Below are positions 1-8,659 of a stretch of 60,182 nucleotides of DNA, piece after piece. Position 1 is the first letter of the stretch; every line of letters starts with the position of its first letter. The notes under the pieces are model-generated. The model did not search any database. It was given only the letters and a program-made list of their open reading frames with translations, and was not told the DNA's origin. Source of the DNA: Hungatella sp. (lineage in GTDB: Bacteria > Bacillota > Clostridia > Lachnospirales > Lachnospiraceae); NCBI GenBank assembly GCA_022796015.1, contig JAAWHU010000012.1:1-60182 (forward strand), in the 5' to 3' direction. Made by a program: the position numbers and the translations under genes.

Positions 1-1
1 T

Positions 2-427
2 ATGAGGATGATCAAAACCAAGAACCCTGGGATATTGGAGGCCATAGGTTTGCTGCAGCGTATGAGCATGAACAGCCGTCTGCGCCAGAAATATGAGGCT
101 TATCAGATGCAGCTCCGTGACGACCTGGCCTGGGAGGAGCAGGTTCGGAAGAATGCGGTGATGGAAGGAAGGGCCGAGGGACGAGCCGAAGGGAGAGCTG
201 AGGGACGAGCTGAGGGACGAGCCGAAGGGAGAGTGGAAGGGGAAGTTATAGGAAAAATGAAAAGCATCTTGGAACTGCTGGAAATCCATGGGGAGATTCC
301 TGAAGAGCTGAGAAGGATGATTCTTTCAGAGAAGGATGACAATAGGCTTCGCCAGTGGCTGAAGGCTGCAGCCGTGAGTGAGTCCATAGAACAGTTTCAA
401 GCCAGGATCAATGGGAAGCAGCCTTAA
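2..427 (+). CDS. Rpn family nuclease/putative transposase, C-terminal part (5' end outside window)
   Basis: Only the C-terminal part is visible, because the reading frame is open to the left edge. The sequence resembles the tail of Rpn (recombination-promoting nuclease, PD-(D/E)XK) proteins: a helical stretch with YEAY and a WEEQ motif, then a run of Glu-Gly-Arg-Ala tetrapeptides, then a helical end. The nuclease core, normally near the N terminus, is not in the window. The EGRA run (about 164-240) is encoded by a degenerate 12-bp tandem repeat, which is common in this family and prone to length change. The family is known for DNA nuclease activity that promotes RecA-independent recombination. 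The gene is convergent with aspA and shares a terminator with it. Confidence 0.75.
   Translation: MRMIKTKNPGILEAIGLLQRMSMNSRLRQKYEAYQMQLRDDLAWEEQVRKNAVMEGRAEGRAEGRAEGRAEGRAEGRVEGEVIGKMKSILELLEIHGEIPEELRRMILSEKDDNRLRQWLKAAAVSESIEQFQARINGKQP
164..241 (+). repeat. Degenerate 12-bp tandem repeat encoding EGRA
   Basis: About six copies of a 12-bp unit (type GAGGGACGAGCC or GAAGGGAGAGCT) encode repeated Glu-Gly-Arg-Ala inside the Rpn-like gene. Unit lengths are multiples of three, so gain or loss keeps the frame. Confidence 0.85.
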
Positions 428-434
428 AGTAAGA

Positions 435-470
435 GAAAAACTCAGGACTTTGTGCCCTGAGTTTTTATTT
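435..470. terminator. Bidirectional rho-independent terminator
   Basis: The arms AAAACTCAGG (437-446) and CCTGAGTTTT (456-465) form a perfect 10-bp stem with a 9-nt loop. An A-run and a T-run flank it, so it can serve both the Rpn-like gene and the convergent aspA. Confidence 0.9.
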
Positions 471-475
471 CCCTA

Positions 476-1885
476 TTACATCTTTTTATATTCCGCCATA
501 TGTCCCGGAAGGGTAAGTGCTTTTAGATTCATGCATTGTTCCAGCTGCTGAGGCGTCATAAGCTGCTGTTGGAGAACCAGATCGCGGACTGAGATGCCGG
601 ACTGCAGAGATTGTTTAGCAATGTCTGCAGCTTTTTTATAGCCAATATAGGGGCAAAGTGCAGTGGCGATGGCAACACTGGATTCCACCAGCTGTTCACA
701 GCGGTCACGGTTGGCAGTAATGCCCAGGACACAGTTGTCCGTAAGGGTCTGGACTGCACCGCGCAGGGTGTCAATAGATTCAAATATATTGTAAAAAATA
801 ACCGGTTCAAAGGCGTTCAACTCCAGCTGTCCGGCTTCGGCAGCCAGAGTAACCGTCACATCATTGCCGATTACATTGTAGGCCACCTGGCTTACTACCT
901 CAGGAATTACAGGGTTGATCTTGCCGGGCATGATGGAGGAGCCGTTCTGCTTGGGAGGCAGATTAATCTCTCCCAGACCTGTCTTGGGGCCGCTGGATAG
1001 GAGCCGCAGGTCGTTGCAGATCTTGGAGAGGCTGACGGCGCAGGTCTTTAAGGCAGCGGAGATATGTACAAAGCAGTCCAGGTTCTGGGTGGCGTCGAAT
1101 AAGTCCTCTGCCTGATAACAGCTGGTACCGCATACCAGGTTCACGTTCTTGATGATGTGGAACAGATAAACCGGGTTTACATTGATGGCAGTTCCCACGG
1201 CAGTGGCGCCGATATTCAACATCCTTAAGTCATCGTCCAGATTGTCCAGGCGGTGGATATCCCGTTCCACCACAGCCGCATAGGCCTCAAAGGACTGTCC
1301 GAGGCGGATGGGAACAGCATCCTGCAGCTGGGTGCGCCCGATCTTCACCACATCATCAAATTCTATCGCTTTCTGGTTCAGAGCCTTATGAAGCCTCTTT
1401 AACTGTTCCACCAGAGTAGGGAGCAGTTCTAAAATAGTCAGCTTCCCGGCAGAGGGAATCACATCATTGGTGGACTGCGCCATATTGACATGGTCATTGG
1501 GGTGCACTATGGAATAATCTCCCTTCTGGCCGCCCAGTATCTCAATAGCCCTGTTGGCAATGACTTCATTGGCATTCATGTTGGCAGAGGTTCCGGCGCC
1601 TCCCTGAATGGCGTCTACAATGAATTGATTGTGAAGCTTTCCGGCCATGATCTCGTCGCAGGCCTGAAGGATAGCCTGGCCGATCTTTTCATCCAGCACA
1701 TTGGCAGCCATATTAGTCATGGCAGCCGCTTTTTTTATCTTGGCCAGATTGTTGATAAAGAGCGGGTGAAGGGGCCGCCCGGTAATGTTAAAATTGTGTT
1801 TTGCTCTCAATGTCTGAACCCCGTAATACGCCTTAACGGGGACCTCCAGGGTTCCGATGGAATCCGCCTCGATTCGTGTGTTCAT
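476..1885 (-). CDS. aspA: Aspartate ammonia-lyase (aspartase)
   Basis: Cytosolic enzyme of the aspartase/fumarase superfamily that converts L-aspartate to fumarate and ammonia. The 469-residue length is typical. Visible motifs are GGAGTSANMN (95-104), QSTND (137-141), GRTQLQDA (183-190) and the signature loop GSSIMPGKINP (315-325) carrying the catalytic serine. The related fumarase FumC has the same loop, but the N-terminal style (IEADSIGTLEVP, YGVQTLRA) favours AspA. The start has a good site, AAGGAG, about 9 nt upstream on the minus strand. It is monocistronic, with its own promoter and a shared terminator. It probably feeds aspartate into fumarate metabolism and nitrogen supply. Confidence 0.93.
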   Translation of the reverse strand: MNTRIEADSIGTLEVPVKAYYGVQTLRAKHNFNITGRPLHPLFINNLAKIKKAAAMTNMAANVLDEKIGQAILQACDEIMAGKLHNQFIVDAIQGGAGTSANMNANEVIANRAIEILGGQKGDYSIVHPNDHVNMAQSTNDVIPSAGKLTILELLPTLVEQLKRLHKALNQKAIEFDDVVKIGRTQLQDAVPIRLGQSFEAYAAVVERDIHRLDNLDDDLRMLNIGATAVGTAINVNPVYLFHIIKNVNLVCGTSCYQAEDLFDATQNLDCFVHISAALKTCAVSLSKICNDLRLLSSGPKTGLGEINLPPKQNGSSIMPGKINPVIPEVVSQVAYNVIGNDVTVTLAAEAGQLELNAFEPVIFYNIFESIDTLRGAVQTLTDNCVLGITANRDRCEQLVESSVAIATALCPYIGYKKAADIAKQSLQSGISVRDLVLQQQLMTPQQLEQCMNLKALTLPGHMAEYKKM

Positions 1886-1932
1886 AATCCGCCTCTCCTT
1901 AAAAAATAGGATAATAACAATTTACTAAATGG

Positions 1933-1961
1933 AGCATACCACGAAAGCGCATACTGGTAAA
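1933..1961 (-). promoter_or_regulatory. Predicted aspA promoter
   Basis: Reading leftward: TTTACC, a 17-bp spacer, then TATGCT preceded by TGG (extended -10). It lies 48 bp upstream of the aspA start. Confidence 0.55.
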
Positions 1962-2102
1962 TAGGGTGGTAAAAATATAATTTTTAGAAATAAAATTAGG
2001 AAAAAACTTAATAAAATTAAGAAAACACAATGTAAAACATTATTTTATTAATCGGCTCCGAAAGCATTAGAATAGGGAAAAAACCGTAATCACAATTCCT
2101 CA

Positions 2103-2132
2103 TTGCAGATTTTACTCACTGTATGGTATACT
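2103..2132 (+). promoter_or_regulatory. Predicted exoA promoter
   Basis: TTGCAG, an 18-bp spacer and TATACT with an extended TGG before the -10. The exoA start is 35 bp downstream. The 1886-2102 interval is otherwise AT-rich with no gene; it holds the divergent aspA and exoA promoters. Confidence 0.6.
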
Positions 2133-2166
2133 GGATTTGTGTGAAAAAAGAAAGGGGAAACATAGC

Positions 2167-2919
2167 ATGAAGAAAATGATTTCCTGGAATGTGAATGGAC
2201 TCCGGGCCTGTGTGGGCAAGGGGTTTTTGGAATATTTTAGAGAGGCTGATGCAGACATTTTCTGCATCCAGGAGAGTAAGCTTCAGGAGGGACAGCTCGA
2301 GCTTCCCCTGGAGGGATATATTCAATATTGGAATTATGCCCAGAAGAAGGGATATTCGGGAACCGCGCTGTTTACAAAGGAGAAGCCCCTGTCTGTTGCC
2401 TACGGCATAGGCATGGAGGAGCATGATAAGGAGGGGAGGGTCATTACAGCCGAGTTTGAAGAGTATTACGTGGTGACCTGCTACACTCCCAATTCCCAGA
2501 GCGAGCTGGCCCGGCTTCCTTACCGCATGAAGTGGGAGGAGGATTTTCTCACATATCTGAAACGGCTGGAGGAAAAAAAGCCTGTGATCTTCTGCGGGGA
2601 TCTCAATGTGGCCCATCAGGAGATCGACTTAAAGAATCCAAAGACTAACCGTCACAATGCCGGATTCACAGATCAGGAGAGGGAGCGGTTTACGAAGGTC
2701 CTGGAGGCAGGCTTTATTGACACCTTCCGTTTTCTTCATCCACAGGAGGAGACCTACTCCTGGTGGTCCTACCGCTTTAAGGCCAGAGAGAAGAATGCAG
2801 GGTGGAGAATTGACTATTTCTGTGTGTCTGAATGCCTTAGGGACCGTCTGGTCTGTGCAGAGATCCATACCGAGATTATGGGCTCGGATCACTGCCCCGT
2901 GGAGCTGGTGATATCATGA
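2167..2919 (+). CDS. exoA: Exodeoxyribonuclease III / AP endonuclease
   Basis: EEP-superfamily Mg-dependent enzyme for base-excision repair: it incises abasic sites and degrades from 3' ends. 250 residues, close to Bacillus ExoA. Motifs include SWNVNGLRAC at the N terminus, QESKL (metal-binding Glu), a YTPNS segment, FCGDLNVAH (Asp/Asn pair), WRIDYF and the C-terminal GSDHCPV with the catalytic His. The ATG at 2167 was chosen over an upstream in-frame TTG (2137) because AAAGGGGAAA sits directly before it and the family begins at MKK. It overlaps the next gene by 4 bp (ATGA), implying translational coupling. Confidence 0.93.
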   Translation: MKKMISWNVNGLRACVGKGFLEYFREADADIFCIQESKLQEGQLELPLEGYIQYWNYAQKKGYSGTALFTKEKPLSVAYGIGMEEHDKEGRVITAEFEEYYVVTCYTPNSQSELARLPYRMKWEEDFLTYLKRLEEKKPVIFCGDLNVAHQEIDLKNPKTNRHNAGFTDQERERFTKVLEAGFIDTFRFLHPQEETYSWWSYRFKAREKNAGWRIDYFCVSECLRDRLVCAEIHTEIMGSDHCPVELVIS

Positions 2920-4757
2920 ATCTTGTGACAGCAGAACATTTGACCAAATCATATACAGAACGGCTGTTATTTGACGATACGGATTTTAGTATCCAGGAGG
3001 GAGAAAAAATCGGCATTATCGGTATCAACGGAACAGGCAAATCCACTCTTTTAAAGATTGTGGCAGGTATCGAAGAGCCGGATCAGGGTACGGTAGTGCG
3101 GGGAAGAAACCTGGACATGGGCTATCTTCCCCAGAATCCGGAATTTGTGCAGGGAGACACGATCCTGGAGAGTATTATCAGGGACAATGAAGGCCGTGAC
3201 CATCTGTGGGATCTGGAAAGCCAGGCAAAGTCCATGCTGACCAGAGTGGGAATCTTTGATTTTGAAGCCAAGGTAGATACCTTGTCAGGAGGACAGAAAA
3301 AGAGGGTGGCCCTGGTGAGTACTCTTATGTCTGACACGGATCTGCTGATTCTGGATGAGCCCACCAACCATTTGGACAGCGATATGGCGGAGTGGCTGGA
3401 GGAATACTTAAAGAGGTTTAAGGGAGCGATCCTGATGATTACCCACGACCGGTATTTTCTGGACAGCGTCACCAACCGGATTGTGGAGCTGGACAAAGGG
3501 AAGCTTTACAGCTACCAGGCTAATTATGAAGGGTATTTGAAGTTAAAGTCTGAACGGCTGGACATGGAAGCAGCCACAGAGCGGAAGAGGCAGTCTATTC
3601 TGAAGGTGGAGCTGGCATGGATGCAGAGAGGCGCCAGGGCCCGTTCCACCAAGCAGAAGGCCCATATTCAGAGATATGAGGCCCTTCGGGACCAGAAGGG
3701 GCCGGAGGCAGATAAAGAGGTGGAGTTAGATTCCCTATCCAGCCGTCTCGGAAGGACTACGGTAGAGATAGAGGGGCTTTGCAAGGCCTATGGAGATAAA
3801 GTGCTGATTCGGGATTTTCACTATATTTTTCTCAAGGATGACAGGATCGGCATTATCGGGCCCAACGGAAGTGGCAAGTCCACCCTCATGAAGATGATTG
3901 CCGGGTGGGTGAGGCCGGATGCAGGGACCATAACCACAGGCCAGACCGTGAAGATCGGTTATTTTTCTCAGGAAAATGAAGCCATGGATCAGGATCTGAA
4001 GGTGATTGATTACATTAAGAATGCTGCGGAGTATATAAAGACTAAGGAGGGCAGCATCAGCGCTTCCCAGATGCTGGAAAGATTTCTCTTTCCTTCCAGC
4101 GTTCAGTATACTGCTGTCAGCCGCCTGTCAGGAGGCGAGAAGAGAAGGCTGTACCTATTAAGGATTCTTATGGAGGCGCCTAATGTGCTTCTTTTGGATG
4201 AGCCTACCAATGACCTGGACATCAGGACTCTTACGATTTTGGAGGATTATCTGGATAGCTTTCAGGGAATCGTTATTACCGTATCCCATGACCGGTATTT
4301 TCTGGATCGGATGGTAAGGCGGATTTTTGCCTTTGAAGGCCAGGGAAAAATAAGCCAATATGAAGGTGGATACACGGATTATCAGGCAGCCTGTGAGACA
4401 AAGGGGCCTGGCCGGCAGGATGGCGGCAGCCAAAAGCCTGCAAAGCAGTCTTTAGGGAGGACTGTGCCGGGGAAGGAGATGGGAGGCGTCCCGGGGCAGA
4501 ACAGACCGAAAAAGCTTAAATTCACCTACCAGGAGCAAAAGGACTGGGAAGTAATAGAAGAAGAAATACAGGCACTGGAAGAGCGTCTTGCATGGCTGGA
4601 TCAGGCTATGGAGGAGGCGGCCAGGGATTTTGTAAAATTAAACGAGTTGATGAAAGAGAAGGAAGACAAAGAGACGGAACTGGAACGTAAGATGGAGCGA
4701 TGGATGTATCTCAACGATCTGGCGGAACAGATCGCTGCAGGTAATTTACAGGGTTAG
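2916..4757 (+). CDS. ABC-F family ATP-binding protein (Uup/EttA-like)
   Basis: Soluble protein with two ABC domains and no membrane segments, as in ABC-F translation factors that act at the ribosomal E site. Domain 1 has GINGTGKST (36-44), LSGGQKKR and LLILDEPTNHLD. A charged linker follows, then domain 2 with GPNGSGKST (about 315-323), LSGGEKRR and LLLDEPTNDLD. A low-complexity Gly/Pro segment leads to a C-terminal coiled coil (roughly 520-605, rich in Glu/Lys/Leu) as in Uup, which binds branched or ribosomal nucleic acid. At 613 residues, size and coil fit the Uup-type subgroup rather than antibiotic-resistance members, but subgroup assignment needs a tree. Confidence 0.9.
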   Translation: MNLVTAEHLTKSYTERLLFDDTDFSIQEGEKIGIIGINGTGKSTLLKIVAGIEEPDQGTVVRGRNLDMGYLPQNPEFVQGDTILESIIRDNEGRDHLWDLESQAKSMLTRVGIFDFEAKVDTLSGGQKKRVALVSTLMSDTDLLILDEPTNHLDSDMAEWLEEYLKRFKGAILMITHDRYFLDSVTNRIVELDKGKLYSYQANYEGYLKLKSERLDMEAATERKRQSILKVELAWMQRGARARSTKQKAHIQRYEALRDQKGPEADKEVELDSLSSRLGRTTVEIEGLCKAYGDKVLIRDFHYIFLKDDRIGIIGPNGSGKSTLMKMIAGWVRPDAGTITTGQTVKIGYFSQENEAMDQDLKVIDYIKNAAEYIKTKEGSISASQMLERFLFPSSVQYTAVSRLSGGEKRRLYLLRILMEAPNVLLLDEPTNDLDIRTLTILEDYLDSFQGIVITVSHDRYFLDRMVRRIFAFEGQGKISQYEGGYTDYQAACETKGPGRQDGGSQKPAKQSLGRTVPGKEMGGVPGQNRPKKLKFTYQEQKDWEVIEEEIQALEERLAWLDQAMEEAARDFVKLNELMKEKEDKETELERKMERWMYLNDLAEQIAAGNLQG

Positions 4758-4787
4758 TCATTAAGGATAAAGGGGGAATCCATAACA

Positions 4788-6716
4788 TTGGAACAGCCTA
4801 GAATTTTGACAGAAGAGAACCGGGGATATCCTATAGGACTTACTATTACAGAGAAAAGGGTTCATGTGTCAGTGGTGAGTGATGCCAGTACATGCAGTCT
4901 GGTATTCTATGAGAAGGGAAAAGAGGAGCCGGCCCTAAGGATTCCCATGGAGCCCGGCAATAAAGCAGGGGATGTGTGGAATCTGACCATAGAGGGAAGA
5001 TGGCCCAAAGACACTATGTATGGTTTTGAGATGGATGGGGTGCTGAAGCCGGATCCCTGCGGAAGGCAGTTTACAGGCTGGGAGAAATGGGGGGCTCCCG
5101 AGAATATCAGCCATATTTTAAGATCCCCCTTGTATGAAGAAGCCTTTGACTGGGAGGACGATAAAAGGCCCTGTATTCCTTTTCACGAGACCATCATCTA
5201 CCGGTGCCATGTGCGGGGCATGACCTGTCATGGTTCTTCTAAAATGAGAAACAAAGGGACCTTTCGCGCTCTCATGGAAAAGATCCCTTATATAAAGGGA
5301 CTGGGAGCCACGGCCATAGAACTGATGCCGGTCAATGAATTTCAGGAGGTGGAGGTCTGGGAGAGCGAGTGGAATCCCAGGGCGGCAAAGGGCCCTAAGC
5401 CCACAGGAAAGTTGAATTACTGGGGATATACAGAAGGGTATTATTATGCCCCTAAGGCCTCCTACAGCAGCGGTCAGAGGAAGCGTCCGGCCCGGGAATT
5501 CAAGATGCTTGTCAAGGAGATTCACAGGGCGGGCATGGAGCTTTATTTGGAGCTTTATTTTACCGGGAAGGAAAGCCCTGCACTGGTTCTTGATATCGTC
5601 AGGTTCTGGGTGCGGGAGTATCATATAGATGGGATTCATCTGGTAGGCTCTGTTCCCACGGACTTAATAGGAAGAGACCCTTATCTGAGCCGCACCAAGC
5701 TATTCGCCGCCACATGGGACGGAGTGGAGCCGGGAACCGGCAGACACCTGGCGGAGTACCATGATGGGTTTCTCACGGACATGAGACGGGTGCTGAAAGG
5801 AGATGAGGATCAGATACGGCCTCTTATTATGCGCATAGGGAGGAACCCTGGCCGGTGCGGCGTTGTGAACTATATGGCCCACACCAACGGGTTTACCATG
5901 ATGGACATGGTATCCTATGACCGCAAGCATAACGAGGCCAACGGAGAAGGCAACCGGGATGGAAGTGACTATAATTACAGCTGGAACTGCGGCTTTGAGG
6001 GGGTGTCCAGAAAGAAAAAACTGGTACAGATCCGGGAAAAGCAGATCCGCAATGCCATGGCCCTCCTGTTCTTAAGCCAGGGGACGCCTCTTCTTCTGGC
6101 CGGCGACGAATTCGGCAATTCCAAGTCAGGCAACAACAATGCGTACTGCCAGGACAATGAGATTTCCTGGCTGAACTGGAATCAGATCAAAAATAATGAG
6201 AATATCTGGCGGTTTGCCAGACATCTGATAGCCTTCCGAAAGGCCCACCCGGTGCTTCACATGGAGAAGGAAGCCATGAATATGGATCATTTGGCCTGCG
6301 GGCATCCGGACGTGTCGTTTCATGGGGTTAAGGCCTGGAGACCAGAGTATGAGAATTTCCGAAGGCAGCTGGGGGTTTTGTACTGCGGGGAATATGGGAA
6401 GAAGCCGGATGGAACCTGTGATGATTATCTCTTCGTTATGTACAACATGCACTGGGAACCTCATGAGTTCGGGCCGCCCCGTCTGCCTAAGAACCGAAGC
6501 TGGCATGTGGCTGTGGATACCAGCCTTGACGGGATAAACGGATACTATGAGGAGGGGAAGGAGCCTCTCATGGAGGATCAGAGCCGCTATGTGGTAAGTC
6601 CCCGGTCCATTGTAGTGCTCATAGGAATCCTGCATGAAGCAGCTTCCTCGGGGGGAGAAAGGACTTGCGGGGAAGGAGAAACAGCAAGGCAGGGAAAGGA
6701 GACCATAAGGATATGA
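4788..6716 (+). CDS. GlgX-like GH13 protein lacking all three catalytic carboxylates (predicted pseudoenzyme)
   Basis: 642 residues with the architecture of glycogen-debranching/isoamylase proteins: an N-terminal CBM48-like segment (about 15-90), a degenerate (beta/alpha)8 barrel and a C-terminal beta domain. The strongest GlgX hallmarks are kept: KHNEANGEGNRDG, LLLAGDEFGNS and GNNNAYCQDNE. The active-site motifs are not. The nucleophile motif GFRFD reads GIHLV (Val286), the acid/base Glu of AEPWD reads AATWD (Ala308), and the third Asp of AHDGFT reads HTNGFT (Asn367). Region I is also unrecognisable (ELYLELYF). The frame is intact, so this looks like a maintained non-enzymatic homologue, perhaps a glycan-binding or regulatory protein. 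The start is TTG at 4788, with AAAGGGGG about 11 nt before it. It overlaps glf by 4 bp. Confidence 0.85.
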   Translation: MEQPRILTEENRGYPIGLTITEKRVHVSVVSDASTCSLVFYEKGKEEPALRIPMEPGNKAGDVWNLTIEGRWPKDTMYGFEMDGVLKPDPCGRQFTGWEKWGAPENISHILRSPLYEEAFDWEDDKRPCIPFHETIIYRCHVRGMTCHGSSKMRNKGTFRALMEKIPYIKGLGATAIELMPVNEFQEVEVWESEWNPRAAKGPKPTGKLNYWGYTEGYYYAPKASYSSGQRKRPAREFKMLVKEIHRAGMELYLELYFTGKESPALVLDIVRFWVREYHIDGIHLVGSVPTDLIGRDPYLSRTKLFAATWDGVEPGTGRHLAEYHDGFLTDMRRVLKGDEDQIRPLIMRIGRNPGRCGVVNYMAHTNGFTMMDMVSYDRKHNEANGEGNRDGSDYNYSWNCGFEGVSRKKKLVQIREKQIRNAMALLFLSQGTPLLLAGDEFGNSKSGNNNAYCQDNEISWLNWNQIKNNENIWRFARHLIAFRKAHPVLHMEKEAMNMDHLACGHPDVSFHGVKAWRPEYENFRRQLGVLYCGEYGKKPDGTCDDYLFVMYNMHWEPHEFGPPRLPKNRSWHVAVDTSLDGINGYYEEGKEPLMEDQSRYVVSPRSIVVLIGILHEAASSGGERTCGEGETARQGKETIRI

Positions 6717-7816
6717 AAAAATATGATTATGTGCTTGTAGGGAGCGGATTATTTGCCGGTGTATGGGCGTATCTGGCCAGGCAGCATGGGAAGAGCTGCC
6801 TGGTGGTGGAAAAGAGAAACCATTTGGGAGGGAATATTTACTGTAAGGATGTGGAAGGGATCCATGTACACCAGTACGGCGCCCATATCTTTCATACCGG
6901 CAGCCGCAGGGTGTGGGAGTTTGTCAACGGATTGGCGGAGTTTAACCGGTACACCAACAGCCCTGTAGCCAATTATAAGGGCGAGATGTACAACATGCCC
7001 TTTAACATGAATACCTTCAGCAAGATGTGGGGGATTTCCACGCCGGAGGAGGCAAAGGCAATCATTGCAAAGCAGAGAGAAAGCGTTGTCGGGGAGCCCA
7101 GGAACCTGGAGGAGCAGGCCATAAGCCTTGTGGGAAAGGACCTGTATGAGAAATTGGTAAAGGGCTACACGGAGAAGCAGTGGGGACGTGACTGCAGGGA
7201 ACTGCCGGCATTTATTATTAAGCGTCTTCCTGTGCGGTACACCTATGACAACAATTACTTCAACGATCCCTACCAGGGAATCCCCATAGGCGGATATAAT
7301 GTGATCATTGAGAAGCTGTTTGAAGGCTGTGATGTTGTCACAGGTGTGGATTTTCTGGAGAACAGGGACCACTACAGCAGCCTGGGCGAGACCCTTGTCT
7401 ATACAGGGACCTTGGATTCCTTCTATGGGTATTGTTTTGGAAAGCTGGAATACCGCAGCCTGAGATTCGAGACGGAGCTCCTGGATAAAGACAACTATCA
7501 GGGAGTGGCTGTCGTGAATTATACGGACAGGGAGACTCCCTACACCAGAATCATTGAGCACAAGCATTTTGAGTTTGGAACACAGCCAAAGACGGTGATT
7601 ACCAGGGAGTATCCGGCAGACTGGCAGGAGGGCATGGAGCCCTATTACCCGGTGAATGACCAGAAGAATCAGAAGCTTTATGAACAGTATGCCGGCCTGG
7701 CAGCCGGGGAGGATCATGTGATCTTCGGCGGCCGTCTGGCGGAATATAAGTATTATGATATGGATAAGGTAATCGAGTCTGCACTGAACAGAGCACAGGA
7801 GTATGGGCTGGGTTAG
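6713..7816 (+). CDS. glf: UDP-galactopyranose mutase
   Basis: FAD enzyme interconverting UDP-galactopyranose and UDP-galactofuranose, the donor for surface galactofuran. 367 residues, matching the E. coli enzyme. Visible are the FAD-binding VGSGLFAGVWA near the N terminus, a VEKRNHLGGN segment, QYGAHIFHT, GYTEKQWG and a C-terminal VIFGGRLAEYKYYDMD. The ATG at 6713 was chosen because it precedes MKKYDYVLVGSG and overlaps the stop of the GlgX-like gene (ATGA). No galactofuranosyltransferase is adjacent, so its glycan partner lies elsewhere. A hairpin (7801-7827, GTATGGG/CCCATAC) spans the stop codon but has no U-tract. Confidence 0.93.
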   Translation: MKKYDYVLVGSGLFAGVWAYLARQHGKSCLVVEKRNHLGGNIYCKDVEGIHVHQYGAHIFHTGSRRVWEFVNGLAEFNRYTNSPVANYKGEMYNMPFNMNTFSKMWGISTPEEAKAIIAKQRESVVGEPRNLEEQAISLVGKDLYEKLVKGYTEKQWGRDCRELPAFIIKRLPVRYTYDNNYFNDPYQGIPIGGYNVIIEKLFEGCDVVTGVDFLENRDHYSSLGETLVYTGTLDSFYGYCFGKLEYRSLRFETELLDKDNYQGVAVVNYTDRETPYTRIIEHKHFEFGTQPKTVITREYPADWQEGMEPYYPVNDQKNQKLYEQYAGLAAGEDHVIFGGRLAEYKYYDMDKVIESALNRAQEYGLG

Positions 7817-7843
7817 CCAACCCATACTCAGGAGCCCGTTGTT

Positions 7844-8593
7844 TTACTCGATGGCAAACTCTACGGATACCAGGGCCTCGATGCTTACCTGTCCGGGCTC
7901 CATAACCACATCGGCTATGGCTCCGGGGGCCATGGATTTGGCAATAAAGGAATTATCATACCGCGCCGCCTGAGAGGAAGAATGCTCTTCCACATGGACT
8001 ACGGGGCCAAGGGTGCACCCGCTGGCCTCTGCCATAACCTGGGCTTTTTGGCTGGCCGATTCAATAGCCTTGGCAAGGGCCTCCTGATAGCAGGCATCAT
8101 ACTGGCTGGATAGATAGGAGACGCTGTCAATGTTATTGATTCCCCGATCCACACAGGCGCCTAGAAGGGTCTCGGCCTGGTCGATGGTGATATCAGATAC
8201 TACAATCTTGGTCTGCATCTCATATCCCACGGCAGTGCGGCCGGAGGAATAGTCGTAGATCGGGTTCATGCCGTAATTGGAGGTCTGGAGAGATTCGTCG
8301 GAAATGCCGGATTCCTTTAAAAACTGAATCACCCGCGTTATGTCCTCGTTATTCTTTTCCTGGCAGGCCTTTGCATCAGAGGCCTGGGTGGAGACTCCGA
8401 ACCGAATCTGAGCCATATCAGGAACCACCTTCACGGCCTCGGATCCCTGGACGGTGATCACATTCTTCTGTGCCGTCTGAACCGTAATGGATTCAGGGAA
8501 CGAGATTGCAGGCGATGCGGCAGGCGTACATCCCGCCAGTGTGAACATACCTGCGGAAAGGATGGCAGCGGAAGCTTTATAAAGTTTATTCAT
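7844..8593 (-). CDS. SIMPL (DUF541) domain lipoprotein
   Basis: A predicted lipoprotein: a short basic N terminus, a hydrophobic segment and lipobox LAGC, then a Pro/Ser-rich linker and a SIMPL domain (about 45-245) beginning ITVQGSEAVKVVPDMAQIRFGV, quoted here only to its first 20 or so positions as a landmark. Periplasmic/exported SIMPL (YggE-like) proteins form oligomers and have been linked to stress resistance, but the biochemical role is unsettled. Start at 8593 was chosen because AAGGGG precedes it; two upstream in-frame ATGs (8617, 8641) lack a site. Monocistronic on the minus strand. Confidence 0.82.
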   Translation of the reverse strand: MNKLYKASAAILSAGMFTLAGCTPAASPAISFPESITVQTAQKNVITVQGSEAVKVVPDMAQIRFGVSTQASDAKACQEKNNEDITRVIQFLKESGISDESLQTSNYGMNPIYDYSSGRTAVGYEMQTKIVVSDITIDQAETLLGACVDRGINNIDSVSYLSSQYDACYQEALAKAIESASQKAQVMAEASGCTLGPVVHVEEHSSSQAARYDNSFIAKSMAPGAIADVVMEPGQVSIEALVSVEFAIE

Positions 8594-8629
8594 AACAGAT
8601 TTCAACCCCTTTTTCATTTTTATTTGGAC

Positions 8630-8659
8630 ATTATACAACAAAAATAGGAATTATGTCTT
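8630..8659 (-). promoter_or_regulatory. Predicted promoter of the SIMPL gene
   Basis: Reading leftward: AAGACA, an 18-bp spacer and a perfect TATAAT, 36 bp upstream of the chosen start. The -35 is weak. Confidence 0.45.

Noticed and set aside
164-241. CRISPR or other spaced repeat array
   Set aside because: The 12-bp units are contiguous and in frame within a coding region. No spaced direct repeats were found anywhere in the window.
6749-7825. 358-codon open frame opposite glf
   Set aside because: Glf has all its signatures on the other strand; the antisense product is a composition artefact.
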